In this document: positions 1 through 12,260 of the stretch, one piece after another
Layout of the letters: every line of letters begins with the position of its first letter
Numbering within the stretch: the first letter of the stretch is position 1
Assembly: GCA_015680685.1 (NCBI GenBank)
Contig: MNCI01003549.1
Coordinates: 211,870 to 275,869 of the forward strand
Direction of reading: 5' to 3'
Source of the DNA: Gnetum montanum
Lineage: Eukaryota > Streptophyta > Gnetopsida > Gnetales > Gnetaceae
Length of the DNA stretch: 64,000 nt
Program-made: the position numbers and the translations under genes
The notes under the pieces: model-generated
The model's input: the letters and a program-made list of their open reading frames with translations, nothing else
Told to the model about the DNA's origin: nothing
Database searches by the model: none

Positions 1-1384
1 AATCTTTATTTTAGATGGTCCCACCATCTCTGTAATGAAACACTCCACCTTGAACATGTTCCCAGTACCAGTTGGTGGAGGGTCACCTATAGTATCATGT
101 AAGTAGTGAGATCACCCTAAGGAACCTTTATTTGTTACAAAAAGAAAACTCACCAATCACCTCTAGAGGGTCCTATGCTCATGTGATAGTAAACAAGTGT
201 TTGATCCATGGCTTCAAAAGCTATGTGTGATCCTACACCACCCATCATCTATCCTCGTGAACCATCAAAAACTCTATAAACCTTTGAGGCATCCTACGAA
301 GAATGCGAAGTGCACATGCAACCTTGCCTAGAGGTTGTGGAGTAGCTTGATGATCTTGACATGTAGGCCATCAATAAGGTGAGAGGCCTAGTTGTACCTC
401 ATGCCCTTCTCCAACACGTCCCTCATCACTTAAGCATGATCCATCCTAAGGATTTTCCCTTGGAAGAGCAACTTCAAAAATGCATGGCACAAAAGAGAGG
501 GTAAAGTTCACAAATCATAGGCACCCACACATTCTTTATGAGTATGCCTATGCAAGATCAAGAACTACCTAGCCACTCATGGATATCACCTTGGTAGTCC
601 ACCTGTCTATTGGTCTTATTGATGACCAATGGGCTATTAGAGGGAAGGCCAAAGAGGTTTGCAAAGAAGTCATCTGTGAGGTCTAAGACCATCCTCACAT
701 CATGTACCCACATGACAAAGTGATGAGCATTGTCACTGAAAAAATTGATAATGGTGACCATTTCGGCCATTGAGATGGGCTAAGAAAAGGTTCATTAGCC
801 TAGCCTATGTAAGCCTACTAGTTAACTCCACTATCATGGCACAACCAATGTTGTGCACCCTCAACATTCCCATACTTCATAATGAGGTTGGCCTCAGTGC
901 GGCCTGTAGCTACCACTATGACCTCTCTCGAAGTAACTACAATTGCAATATAGGCAAAGAAAAAATGTTAGCATTATAAAAAAATGAAAAGTAGCAAATG
1001 CATATGAATAAAAGCAATAAACTGCTTACGTAGGAAAATAGGTGTGCATGATAGTGGTGGTGGTGGTGTCAATGCCTCCTCAACACTAGGTACACCATCC
1101 ACCCACTCCACATCCAACTAGCCATGGGTCAAACTCCTCTCATAGGCCTTTGGATACTAATAAGGGTACTCTGTCAAGTTAGATCCATTTTCCCTAATCA
1201 CCCCTACATGAACACTCTTGTAGGTTGAAAATTCCTATAGGGTAGTGCATGTTAGGTTTAGGGCCCCCTCCTCATCATGTAGGCCATGCTCACTAATACT
1301 AAACCTGGAAACAAATGTGAGTAGTTAGCACCTTCATATGAGTCAATAGCCAAATGAATATTGTAAAATCATAGGAACACTTAC

Positions 1385-1837
1385 CCTCCTACATAGTACA
1401 CTATCCTAGGTGGGTTCTAGAATAGGGTATACACATGCCGAGCAATAAAGAGAGTGTTGTTGTTGCTAGAGCAACTAAACTCGAGCATCTACCAAATCCT
1501 AGAAAAAGGCCTAATGTCCCCAGGGCATCAGCTTGAACCTCCTACTCCACCATCACCAATAGTGGGCTCATCAAACATGAACCTTAGAATGCCCTGTTTT
1601 ATCCTAGTCAACAATGTCTCCATGATGAAACTAGCAACTTCCATCACTAAGTGTGACCACATCATCACACTAAAGTGTTAGAGTAAGAATTCTAGGAACT
1701 CGCATGCTCCTAGCTTGAACCATACCACCTGGTGGCCCAATTACATGTCTGGTGCATGTGTGTTTGGTAAGGGCTCACTCATGTAGCATAGGATACTAAC
1801 AAGCTCCACCACAATAAGGATTTGCTTCAACAATATC
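1385..1837 (-). other. FCP1/NIF-like HAD exon of copy B
   Basis: This 453-bp exon lies between an acceptor (TTGTGGTTGTAG) and a donor (GG/GTAAGT). It reads KQILIVVELVSILCYMSEP, then VVWFKLGACEFLEFLL, then FSVMMWSHLVMEVASFIME. That is the order found in plant FCP1-homology proteins: an LLVLDLNGLL-type strand, RP..FL.F...F.V..WSS, and later NTLLLDDSPY. The first catalytic Asp is Val here and the DDSP loop is not recognisable, so no phosphatase activity is expected. Two in-frame stops are present. Confidence 0.68.
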
Positions 1838-3289
1838 CTACAACCACAAACATGACAAAATGAGAAAGCATTAGTATACATTGGACTCACAAAAATACAT
1901 TACATTACACTTAGCAAAATTTTCAAGGTTAGCATAGGATAGTATAACTTAGCAAAAATATATGTTCCTAGGATCTCCCTCTAGGCCGTATACGCATAGG
2001 ATGTTGATATATACATTTAATGTGCCTGGTACTCACTAGGGTATAACACTACGTAGCATTAGTATTTTGCATTAAATTCACATCTTATGCATTATCTTTA
2101 TTTGCATATTTTAGTAGTTTGGCATGTTTGATTTGCAATTTTAGCAGTCCAGCAAAGCTTTGGTAGACATCACATTTTGTTTTAGAGGTAACATTCTAGC
2201 ACTTTGCATTCTTGCACTTAGCACTTTTTCACATTTGGCATTTCATTATTGCATTTGACAAAAGCCTCAAATTTTTTCTAACTCTGGGCAGCATAACCTA
2301 GGGTGACCACAAAAAATTATAACTTGAGATTACCCCTCCTTGAGAGCATAACCCAAGAAAAATGATAAAAAATTCTAACTGTCAACTATGCTCCCCAGGG
2401 ACCGTAGCCCCCAAAATCATCAATTTTTTTCTATCCATTAGCTATGCTCCACAAGGAGAATAGCCCCCAAATCATGAAAAATTTCAAAAAACATTCTAAT
2501 GGTTGGGAGCATAGCCCCAAAGCACCTAGAAAAAATACAAAGAAAAACTAACTACTACTTCCACCACTGTGTGGAACCTTCACCCGAATCACCATCCCCC
2601 ATTCATAATGCTACCCAACCCCATTACACTTCACCACTGCACACTAAGGTGCTCCACATGGCTATGATCTATCATAGTATTTCCTTCTTTCCCCTGCCTT
2701 CTTGTTATGGCCATCACCACTGTAATCATGTTGTTCATCTTACCTTACCATTAGGCCCAAAAATGCAAAAAAAAAAATGTTACCAACCTTGGCACCATAT
2801 GCCTTGTGGCCCCCTTTCTTTTCCCCCTTCTTATTTATCCCATGCATGCTAAGAAAGAAGGAGAGGAGGGATGAGGATATCCCATGATCCTCTATGCTCA
2901 AGTTGCAATAGCCTTAGCTACAGCCATGAAGCCCTCATTTTTTGCCTTCTACCCCTAGCCCTAGTTGCAAATAAAAAAAGAAACAAAAGAGAGCCCTCAT
3001 TTTTGTTGATTCTCCCATGCCCCAAAAAACACCAAGAAAAAAATCCTTACCCCACATGGCCATGAAACTAATTTCCCATGCCCATGTAATGCACACCCAC
3101 AAGAATAAAAAAGAGAATGTGCAAGCAAAACCCTTACCACCACAAATGTGCCCTCCCTTCTTGGCCACAAAAACCACTATGGTAACAATCTCTACCAAGG
3201 TAGGCCATCCTAAATTCCAAAACCCCAATGTAAGGTAATGCATGAGAAGCAAAACAAAGTAAAAATTACATAAGGGTAGAGCATAGCAA
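1838..3289 (-). other. Long first intron of copy B (no coding seen)
   Basis: This lies between the putative first exon and the FCP1-like exon of copy B. It is rich in CCC/CAT-type sequence, with short direct repeats of the form 'aactatgctcc..gggagcatagcccc' around 2280-2500. Short ORFs on both strands (for example 2499-2852 and 2935-3252) show no recognisable domain and are not conserved as protein in copy C, where 57000-57720 is the related but diverged DNA. I see no gene here. Confidence 0.45.
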
Positions 3290-3560
3290 GGTACCTAGTA
3301 TATGGTGGCTCTCTCCATTTCTCCATGCATGCCTAGGGTAGACATCGTAGTGCTCACTCTCCCTCAGCTACATTAATGAGCCTAGGGTGTTGATGTTCAT
3401 TTCGATGCATCATGTTAGCTATCATGCTCTAGATGTCACACTCTAGATATCAGGCTTTGATTACTATGCTCTAGCTTCACTCCTCACTCCAATCATGCTA
3501 TGCTTTGTAAAATTCTCATTTTCACCTTGGAAAATGATAGTTTGACCTTGGTGAATTATG

Positions 3561-4009
3561 CATATATACCCTCTTGGGATACTTAAATGCATTACCTACC
3601 AAGACAACATCCTACAAATTTTCTAAATTTTTCCTAAGCATAGCAAGGGATGAGTGTAGGAACTAGAGTTAGAAAATTTTTTGAACTTTTTTTAGTGGTC
3701 CTCAAACTTAGAAAATTTTCTACATGTTTCTAATTTCCTAGCAAATGCCCAACCTGGTTTCACATTCCAAGGTCTTCCAGCCTCACCTAAACCTATGCAA
3801 TTTGCACAAACCATAGTATGCTATGACTTTAAACTAGTAAACCATGGTCTACTATGACCTTAAACTAACATCCCATGGCTTTCTGAGGCGCAAAACCAGC
3901 TTTCATACTTGCGTCTACAACTCCACATTTGCATACTTAGGAAAATTTTCATTGCACTAATTTACTCACTTTATGCATTTTGATGTTCTTTTTTATTGTT
4001 TTCTAGGAT
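3561..4009. other. Spacer between antisense gene and pol of E3
   Basis: No coding potential was recognised. Around 3800-3880 there are copies of the element-wide motif 'ctatgaccttaaactag', which also flanks pol in E1 and E6. The spacer sits where divergent transcription of pol (plus) and the antisense gene (minus) would separate. Confidence 0.5.
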
Positions 4010-7000
4010 ACTTAGTAGGATTGCATCATGAGCATGTCTAGGCATCTTGATTCACCTTTGGCCATTACTGGGCCTCATGGTGACCTCATGTGAGATATCA
4101 ATACCAAATTCCTAGATCTTAAGCCTAGGGCCCATGATAAACATATAACATCTATAGAGGCACCGCTAGATTGGCTGGACCATCTAGTCAAAGCTCTAGA
4201 TCTAGCAACAAATGATGTCACTGAGGATCCCCTTGTTGAAGTTTGTGTAATGACACTTAGTGGCAAGGAAAAAACATTGAATCTTAGTTCTTTGTTAGAG
4301 CCTCAACACACCCAAAACAATGCAAAAACACTCAGCAACAACATCAAGGTTTTTGCATGATCTTACGAAGATATGCCAAGCCTAGATCCTCACATAGTGC
4401 AACACAATATAATCCTTGATCCTTGAATAAAAATAGTCAAGAAAAAATCCCACAAGGTTAGACCTGAGGTGGCATTGGTAGTTCGTGATGAAATGATCAA
4501 GCTTTATAAAGTTGGTTTCATCTAGGTTGTTGACTATGTAGACTAGATCTCCAACATCATGGTTGTACCCAAGAAAAATGGAAGCATACACATTTGCATA
4601 GACTTTTAAAACCTAAATAAGATAACCATTAAAGACGACTTCCCATTGCCTAGCATTGACCAACTAGTCGATACTATGGCTAGTCATGCCTTGTTGTCCT
4701 TTATGGATAGGTTATCTAGTTACAACTAGATTTGAATCAACCTAGAGCACTAGCTCACTATGACCTTCATGATCCCTTGGGGTATGTTTTGTTACACAAT
4801 GATGCCTTTTGAACTAAACAACATAGGAGCAATCTATCAATGCACTATGACATACATCTTCAGTGATTACTTGCTAAATTTTCTTAATGACTACATTGAT
4901 AACATAGCAATTAAGTCCAAAATGGCACACAACCATGCAGATGACTTAGACTATGTACTCAAACATTACCTAAGACATGACCCTAGGTTGAATCCTAAGA
5001 AGTGTGTCTTCGATGTCAAAATAGGTTGCATGCTAGGTTTCATAGTATCAAAAGTATGCATACATGAAGACCCCAATAAGATTAAATTCATCATCAACTT
5101 AGCACCACTAGCTAACCTTAAGGAGCTACATGGGTCACAAGGTAAACTACAATTCATTCATAAATTTATTGTGTGGTTGACTAACAAGTTGCAACCCATG
5201 TAGCATCTTCTCAAAAAGGGAGTTCACTTTGAGTGGATGACTCAATGCCAAGAGGCATTTGAAAACCTTAAATGGAAGCTAGCTCAACTTCCAATAGTCT
5301 ACCCTCTATAAAGAGAGAAATCATTTTACATATACCTTGCAACCTCTGACACGTCCATCACCTCTCTGCTTCACCAAAATCAAGATGATGGCTTAGAGGT
5401 CCTTGTATACTACCTAAGCCATGTGTGAGTGGCCCATGAAGCAAAATACAATGATGTGAAGAAGAACTAGCTCACCTTAGTCTTTGCACTTAATAAGAGA
5501 CATTATCTTTTCTGCAACCAGGTAAACATCATCTATAAGAGTAATGTACTTTGGGAAATCACTGCAAACATTTATGAAAGTAGTCAGATTACAAGGTGGA
5601 AAGTAATAACCATGGATTTTAGCTTTCACTATATAGCACAAGCATCAACTAAAGGTTAAACAATAGCCACACAACTCACGGCTTCACCAATAAACAATCA
5701 AGAAATGATAGATTTAGAATTTTTGAATGAGCATGTTAGTAGCATAAGCCAAGTACCTACCAATTTTGAGTTTATTTTACACTTTGATGATGCTTCAACC
5801 TCTCAAGGGGGTAGTGCCACTGTTGTAACAATTTTTCTCTCTAGGGAGATCTGACCCTTTTCTTATCACTTTGCATTTCTTTGCACTAACAATGTAGTAG
5901 AGTATGAAGTTCTTCTTAGAGGTATCTTAGCAACTCGTGACCCAGGAATTCAAAACCTAGTGATTTGAGGTAATTCATAGTTAGTAATTAACCAGGTTAT
6001 AGACATTTACGCTTGTAATGTACAATACTTACAACCTTATTGTGACTTCACAAAGAACTTTCTCAAATGATTTGGAATTACAGAGATCCAACACATCACC
6101 TACAATGAGAACGCCATTGTTGATGCATTAGCTACACTAGCCCTAAGCATTGAACCTAACATGTTCCATGCCTTGCCCACCTTAGTCATGGATTGCACCA
6201 AGCCTATCACACAAACAACTAACATTACATCCATATCCATAATAAGCATGACTCACGCATGAGAATGGTATAACAAGATTAAGTGATACCTTTAATAGGG
6301 TGACCCTCCACAACACCTAGCCACTGCCCAAAAGGATGTAGTGCAAAAATGGTCATAGCAATACATCCTCATAGGTGATAACACACTATTTCATAGATCC
6401 TACGATGGCATACTACTAACCTATGTTAGCAATAGCAAAGCACAAATGATCATTGATCAAGTCCATGAGGGATTGTGCAAAGGTCACATAGCATTAAGGA
6501 CAATGACATCGAAAATTATTGGTCTTATATGGAACATGATTCCGTATCTAAGGTCAAGATGTTCAATGTGTGTCAATGGCATGGTAATCTATTGCACATG
6601 CCACACACTGAACTACATACCACATAGATCATGTGGCCATTCCAATGCTAGGGGTTGGATATCATAGGACCTATCATGCCTAAGTCCTCTGTAGGACATA
6701 GCTTCATCATAATCACAACTGAATACTTTACCAAGTGGGTTGAATTTATTCCCCTTAGGAAGAAAACATTGCAATAGGTTTGTAAATTCATCCTTCACAA
6801 CATAGTGACCTGATTTAGTCTACCTATGACTATAGTCATAGATAATGGGCCACAATTTAGCAATGTAGAACCCAAAGCCTTCTGCAAACACCTTGGCATT
6901 AAGCATTCCTTTTTGTCATCATACTACCCATAGGTGAATGGCCAAGTAGAAGCTACAAACAAAGTCATCATCAACCTTCTAAAGAAAATTCTTAATAGTA

Positions 7001-7488
7001 GCAAATGGTGATGGCACAAGTTGCTAGTCTATGCACTATGGACCTACAACTTAACATGAAGGATAGCAATTGGTGAGATGCCATATAGCCTTATGTATGG
7101 ATCTGAAGCGATTTTGCCTCTTGAATTGTAGGTCCCATCACTTCATGTGATCCTCTCGAGCTTCATTAATGAGGCTCAAAATAATGAGTTAAGAACCATT
7201 AACCTTGACTCTATAGAGGAGTGCTCATAGACACTTGATTCCATTGAATGGTATCAAGAAAAGCAATGGGAAAAGCATCATCATAATTAGCATCAACACT
7301 CAATCAAGAAAGGGGACTTAGTCCTCAAGGTCAATCATGAACCCATAGATAAGTTCTCAACCAACTAGAAAGGGCATTTCATGGTTACCAAGGCCTATGA
7401 CAACGAAGCACTCAAGTTTGCTGATCTAGATGACAATGAGTTTTTTAGTCTGATCAACCATTTGTACTTGAAGCTATACTATGCCTAG
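4010..7488 (+). pseudogene. Ty3/gypsy Tat-type pol (RT-RNase H-integrase) of E3
   Basis: Domains run in order. A lead-in reads NNIKVFA about 4340. RT is at about 4440-5200, with FELNNIGAIYQ and YIDNIAIKS, so the catalytic YxDD is YxDN. RNase H is at 5760-6200 (FDDASTSQGGSA, CTNNVVEYEVLLRG). The integrase zinc-finger region is at 6440-6640, and the integrase core at 6655-7140 has EYFTKWVE, DNGPQF and the Tat hallmark PYSLMYGSEAILPLEL. The C-terminal box HFMVTKAYDNEALKFADL is followed by LKLYYA and a TAG at 7486-7488. Many in-frame stops and at least one frameshift are present, so it is dead. The intact protein copies element RNA into cDNA and integrates it. There is no chromodomain, as expected for Tat. 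The antisense copy B lies immediately upstream. Confidence 0.9.
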
Positions 7489-7499
7489 AATATAGAACC

Positions 7500-7975
7500 A
7501 CATCATTAACAAAGTGAGGTAAGCAATTGTCCACTATGATATTAAACTGGCATAGCAAGTCCACTATGACTATAAATTGGCATAGATCATCCTTGGGCTA
7601 CAATGTTAAATTGGCATCCATAGCACATCCACTATCTGCTATGATATTAAACTAGCATAGCAAGTCCACTATGACTTTAAACTAGCATAGAATGTCCTTG
7701 GGCTATGATGTTAAATTGGCATTCATAGCACAACAATTCCACTATGACTATAAATTGGCATAGCTCATTCTTGAATCATAATGTTAAACTAGCACAACAT
7801 CCACCATATACTAGGATGTTAAAATAGTACACAACAGTTTTCTAGGGCTATAAACTAGCACATCACAGTCTTCCAAGACCTTAAACTAGGTTCACAGTCT
7901 ACTAGGACTTTAAACTAGCATAGCATGTAGTCTACCAAGACCTTAAATTGGGTTCATAGTTTGGCACACATAGCT
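7500..7975 (+). repeat. Array of 'actatgatnttaaactagcatag' units after E3 pol
   Basis: About fifteen loosely conserved copies of a 25-45 bp unit built on 'ccactatgactttaaactggcatagca' are seen. Similar motifs occur at 10735-11130, 18740-18965, 23765-24240, 27830-28090, 45060-45445, 48190-48600 and 61985-62065. It is non-coding. Confidence 0.75.
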
Positions 7976-8039
7976 TAATAATCATAGTTCTATGGATAAG
8001 AAAGCATGAATACTTTTGATTCTTTGTCATCTACCCACA

Positions 8040-8044
8040 CCTTG
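8040..8044. repeat. Left target-site duplication of E2 (CCTTG)
   Basis: CCTTG directly precedes the E2 terminus and recurs exactly at 35418-35422 directly after the other terminus. A 5-bp duplication is standard for Ty3/gypsy integration. Confidence 0.85.
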
Positions 8045-9513
8045 TGTACTGACCTAAATCATCGATGTAAGGCTGGAAGGGAAAAAACACCAAAAGATCG
8101 TTAGGTAGACACAGCTGACCTTGCCTTCATCCAAGGGCAAGCTGGAAAATAAAACGAAGGCAGAGTGCCTTGGATGGTTTGCACGCAAATCAACCAAGGA
8201 CTTCCCCAAGCATAAACTACAGCTTGTGCTAGGGTTATTGTAACTAATGTTTTAAAATGTAAACAGTGTGCATGCAGTGTAAACAAAAATGTATATAGAA
8301 CTAGTATTGTAAATAAAACATAAACTAAACATAAAAAAAAGCAAACAATATAATGGCTGTCAAAATGAACTATATTGTATTGCTTAGAAAAGATGTGCAC
8401 TGGTCAAAGTGTAGCTACACATGTGGATGATAGGTCAAGTGCCAAGCCTTGGGGTGATGTGATGTATTTCAAAAGTGCTTTGATGCTAGGAGCCAAGTGT
8501 GCCTGAGCGTCCAAGGATTGTTGGTCTAAGTTTCATAAGTCTTCAACCTTCAAAATTGGCAATCCCATTTATGTGAATTGATAGGGTATTTATAGGGTTT
8601 GGCTAGGTTCGGGCATGGAATTCATAGATGAAATCAACAACTAAGAGATGAGAGGAAAACAGATCATGTGACACGTGTCCAATGGATAGCTACATATGAG
8701 TTGGACATGTGTAGGTAGGCTATGTTTTTGACTAGGTTCATTGTATCTTACAACGTGTATGAACATGATAGTATACAACAAGAAGATTCGATCCCAGCTC
8801 ACTTGACCATGGATCGACTACTGTAGGATGTCGATTTGAGTGGTTTTGTGGTTGTTTGAGGTGTTTTTGTTCTGCCAGAGCTTGTAGTGTGAGTTGATTT
8901 GGTCTTGGCATGTCCTAAGCATGTGTTTGGTGTGCTTTTGTCTAGGCATGATTAGTACTCATGCTGCCAGTGTGTGCTCAGCGTGACAGCAGCATGAGTG
9001 ACGTGAAAATGATACATTTCACTCCAAATTTTGATTTTTAAAGACTATTCCTTGAGTATAACAGTTCCTTGATTGTGTCTGGCCCTGAGAGTGATCTACA
9101 AGTCAAAACTTGAGCTTGGATGTGTCTTGTTTTAGACCACTTTTGGTAGCTCATGTTGGACTCATGCTGCCAGCAAGAGCTCAATGTGAGTGAGTGAAAC
9201 TTGCAATTTTGGACTTGAAATATGGGATTCTAGAGGTTGGGACTGGAGGCTGTCGACAATGAACCCTAAGGATGATTTGTACCTTGGAAGTCATATCATT
9301 TCAACTCAGTTTTGAGGCTTCCATAGTTGGTCATGCTAGACTCACATTGCCAGCATGAGTGCAGCATGAGTGAGAAAATTTTTACAATTTCCAATGTGAG
9401 TCGCCAGGGCAAGCCAACATGAGTGACCAGGACAAGCCAACGTGAGTGCCCAAGATAAGCTAGCATGACTTATTCTCATTTCAAAGTGTTAGGACAAAAT
9501 TAGTGGTGTTTCA
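8045..9513 (-). repeat. 3' LTR of E2
   Basis: On the minus strand it starts TGAAACACCA and ends in CA. It matches 33919-35417 throughout, with scattered mostly C/T and G/A differences. A minus-strand TATAAATA is at 8587-8594. The part near the 5' end of the LTR (8930-9470) is full of 'agcatgagtg/cagcgtgagtg' repeats. The PPT lies just outside at 9514 and up, which identifies it as the 3' LTR. Confidence 0.88.
8587..8594 (-). promoter_or_regulatory. TATA box in E2 3' LTR
   Basis: TATAAATA on the minus strand, in the same place as 34462-34469 in the partner LTR. TATAAATA is found in most LTRs of this window and probably marks the Pol II start of the element RNA. Confidence 0.65.
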
Positions 9514-9566
9514 TTGGCCCCTCTTTGTTGAATTTTGGAGGAATCCACCCAAGAGGTATCGACAAA
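9514..9566 (-). other. Polypurine tract with upstream hairpin, E2
   Basis: On the minus strand AACAAAGAGGGGCCAA abuts the LTR start TGAAACACC. It is preceded by a degenerate inverted repeat, CTTTGTCGATACCTC...TTCAACAAAG. The same hairpin-PPT layout occurs at 29098-29150, 36922-36968, 47019-47077 and 58121-58180. Confidence 0.7.
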
Positions 9567-9977
9567 GAAGTAAAAAACACTAAGACCAACCAAGTACCAT
9601 GCATTATATGTTGTCCCCTAGCTGGACGTCATCACACCATATTCAAAAGTACATGGGATTGGAAAAGTGTAGTTCAAGATGCATGGGGGATCAGTTGTAA
9701 TCGAGGGGAATCAAGAGTTGATCAAGGATTATAATTTCTGCTAGAATTGTGGGAGAGGAACTCTCTCACATGAACAAGCTATATCTTTAGTTCTTATCGA
9801 TAGTTATTTTTTAGCAGACTCGAAACCAAGACATAAGAGGTGCATTCTTTGGAGAAATGAGACACTTGTAGAGTGTTTATGAGGGCTTGTTGTAAATAGC
9901 AAAAGCCATGTGATGATGTGCAACATGATCATTTGAGACACGAGTGTAACTTTTTTTCTAAGAAAATTGCCTTCCCG

Positions 9978-10070
9978 GCTAGGACTTGTATGAGAAGAGC
10001 CAATGGTCTTTGGTCTATGATGTNGCTAGGACTTGTATGAGAAGAGCCAATGGTCTTTGGTCTATGATGT
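9978..10070. other. Probable assembly duplication around N at 10024
   Basis: The 46 bases 9978-10023 are repeated exactly at 10025-10070, with one N between them. This is the signature of two overlapping contigs joined without merging, not a biological repeat. Confidence 0.85.
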
Positions 10071-10734
10071 CCATGGGGTCATGAAGACCTTTTCCGTGCA
10101 TTTTGATCTTTGATATTTTTCTTAATTTTTTTTTCTTATTCCTTTTCTTTTTTTTTATCTTTTTGGTCTTTTTGAAAGAGCTTGCTTTTAGTGTTGTGCT
10201 CGTGCTCATGCATTTGCATTTTGTATCATGTACTATGTACTGTGTTTTGTGTTGCAATTGCTTAGAGAGTTACAGTGTGCAACAATGTATCAAGAGTTTT
10301 GGGATGAGTAGAATGTATCAAGGGGGTGTAATTGAATAAGATAAGGGGAACATGATGGGGAATAGGGAATGCATCAAGAGTCAGGAATGTACTTATGAAC
10401 AAATTGACTGACCCAGTCACGTGCATAAGGAAAAATGTGATACCTTGTCATCATGATGAATTGCATCTATGCACGAATGCCTCAAGCATGTCATCCTGCA
10501 AACACAACTCCAAGAAGAAAAGAAAAACACAAATGAAATGATTCACTAAGAACTTTAAACAAGGAGATGAACAAAGAGAGGGAGTCATCAAGTGCAATTT
10601 CAAAGGAAACAGAATCATGAACAACCTTAGCTTCATCAAGTCCCATGAGACAAATTATGTAGCAAGTTTTGGTGGAATATGTACAGCCCCAATTGTAGCA
10701 ATACATCCTTTTAAATTTTTCCTAGTCATCGATG

Positions 10735-11130
10735 ATGTCACCAGTTTATAGTTTTGGCAAACTGTTGCAGGTTAGTTTCATGTCATAACCCTTTTCACAG
10801 TGCCAATTTAGCATCGTAGTGGATGGTGCATTGCTAGTTTATAGTCATAGCAGACTATGAAGAGGCAAACTAGTTTATAGTCTTAGTGGACTCTAGATGC
10901 TATTTTTATGTCATGGCAGATAGATGAGGTAGTTTAGCGTCATACCGGACATAGCTCTGTGATGTCAGTTTATTGTCATGACTCTAGGACATTCTGTGGT
11001 ATCAATTTTAAGTCATGATGCCAGGATTGTTCTGTGGTATCAATTTTAAGTCATGATGCTAGGACTATTTTGTGATATTATTTTTAAGTTATGATGCCAA
11101 GACTATCTATGCCAATTTATAGTCATAGCA
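10735..11130 (-). repeat. 'gtttatagtcatagcaga' array in E2 tail
   Basis: Tandem-like units contain 'ccagtttaaagtcatgatgccagga' and 'tagtttatagtcatagcagac'. On the minus strand they read as the same TTAAACTAG/TATAAACTGG motif seen next to the other elements' modules. Confidence 0.7.
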
Positions 11131-11499
11131 AACTGTTTGTGCTTATCTTGCTTGTGTAAGGTTTGATGCTGCATGCGTGGCTATGCTGTGTGCTTGCGAG
11201 ATCCTGCAAAGATCAACTAGAAAGAAAACAACATCAAGAGACATATGTTGTACATAGAGTTGAAATGTGTGAATGAAAGAAAAGTAATGCAAACAGTGAT
11301 AGTTTTAGGCCATTTTCAGCTTTAAGCTAGTTTAAGGCCTTTTTGGGCCATGTGTTTTTGTAGTTTTATGTTTTTTGTTTTTATGTTTGATGTTTTTCAA
11401 ATGCAATGTGTAAACTAAGTTGACGAATGTGTAAGAAAAGAAAAATATGTGATCTAAGTGAGTGGGCAAAATGTAAATGCATAGGCTAGTGTAATGTAA

Positions 11500-12255
11500 A
11501 CAAAGAAAAAAATGCATGGCAAAGGGTAGGCAGGCACCTGCATTTTCAGCCAAGAGAAAGTCTTGGTCATGTAGTTTCTTCCTAACCAAGCATGGATTAG
11601 GGAGTGTGCAAGGATCAGGATCCTCTAGGAAGTTATTGGCTTCAATCACTCATTCAGGTATGTTCGCCTTATGCGTTGCATTGGTTACCATAGGTGTACC
11701 ACCAAGAAACTCTTCTTCCAAAACTTGCACCATGTCTATGTCGTGGATAGTCAAAGAGGAAGTGTTATCACCATGGATGATAACTTGACCACCTTCGTAT
11801 GGAAGGTGGATTTCTTGGTGGATGGGAGAGGAGATGGCCCTTAGTTGGGCTAGCTAAGGCCTACCTAGAATCATGTTGAAACCTGGCATCTCCTCTATGA
11901 CAGTGAAATCTACACTAGTGGGGAATTGCTCTCCTGCTACAAAGGCTAAGTTGATTGTACCCCTAGTTGTGACACGTAATCCATTGAAGGATTTTAGACA
12001 TGTGGTTTTGGTTGGCCTGATTTCATNNNNNNNNNNNNNNNNNNNNNNNNNNNNNNNNNNNNNNNNNNNNNNNNNNNNNNNNNNNNNNNNNNNNNNNNNN
12101 NNAGGCTAAGGTTGTTGAACCTGATTCTTGTGGTGTAGGGGGTAGGATTGTTGCATGGATGGATGCCTCATTTGCAAGGATGTTTTTCATAATAGGAATG
12201 GAGGCCAAGACCTAGGCCACTGCTTGGTAGTGAGCAGATGAGGTCATGACCAAGT
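11500..12255 (-). pseudogene. Retroviral-type aspartic protease region of E2
   Basis: Reading leftward on the minus strand, the sequence shows a FTVIEEMPGFNMILGRP block, LAQLRAISSPIHQEIHLPYE and a C-terminal SSLTIHDIDMVQVLEEEFLGG. This parallels the E1 protease (FIMVEEMLGFNLILGR, AISSPIPWEIHVPH) and the E5 protease. The active-site segment falls in the N gap at 12027-12102. In-frame TAG codons occur where paralogues have Trp. In an intact element this enzyme would cleave the Gag polyprotein. E1 is inserted just upstream and separates it from its gag at 30947-33866. Confidence 0.78.
12027..12102. other. Assembly gap (76 Ns)
   Basis: A run of 76 N characters lies within the E2 protease region. 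By alignment with E5 (about 49515-49690) it should hold the protease active-site codons. Confidence 0.98.
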
Positions 12256-12260
12256 CGTAC
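12256..12260. repeat. Left target-site duplication of E1 (CGTAC)
   Basis: CGTAC precedes E1; CATAC follows it at 30942-30946. The single difference is a CG-to-CA change. The empty paralogous site in E5 (near 49840) reads GTCATACAAGCTC, which confirms the boundary. Confidence 0.85.

Larger units (their letters stand above)
1..3560 (-). pseudogene. Antisense FCP1-like/plant-transposon gene, copy B (in E3)
   Basis: A multi-exon gene relic lies on the strand opposite to its host element and directly precedes that element's pol. Reading leftward: a possible first exon near 3290-3395; the HAD/FCP1-like exon 1385-1837; an 80-bp intron; exon 1030-1304, ending in a proline run and a GTAAGC donor; an exon near 820-960 (EVIVVATGRTEANLIMKYG); 558-770, with VRMVLDLTDDFFANLFGLP; and 230-500 with HAFLKLLFQGKIL. 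The left end runs off the window. Every segment aligns in order with copies A (19118-23452) and C (54235-57240). Several in-frame TAG/TAA codons make it non-functional. A TATATAT sequence near 3558-3566 could be the remnant of its promoter. The family assignment is from recalled domain patterns; the function of the intact protein is unknown. Confidence 0.7.
9567..11335 (-). other. Non-coding tail of E2
   Basis: This lies between the protease and PPT of E2. It contains a T-rich stretch (10115-10175), the 'agtttatagtcatagcagac' array (10735-11130) and no recognisable domain. The short ORFs here are low-complexity or unsupported. The same interval in E5 is 47078-48900. Confidence 0.6.

Noticed and set aside
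2499-3252. ORFs on both strands between copy B exons
   Set aside because: No domain, no conservation as protein in copy C, and they lie in the inferred first intron.
10015-10257. Lysine-rich minus-strand ORF
   Set aside because: It is a low-complexity reading of a T-rich stretch in the E2 tail and crosses an assembly duplication.
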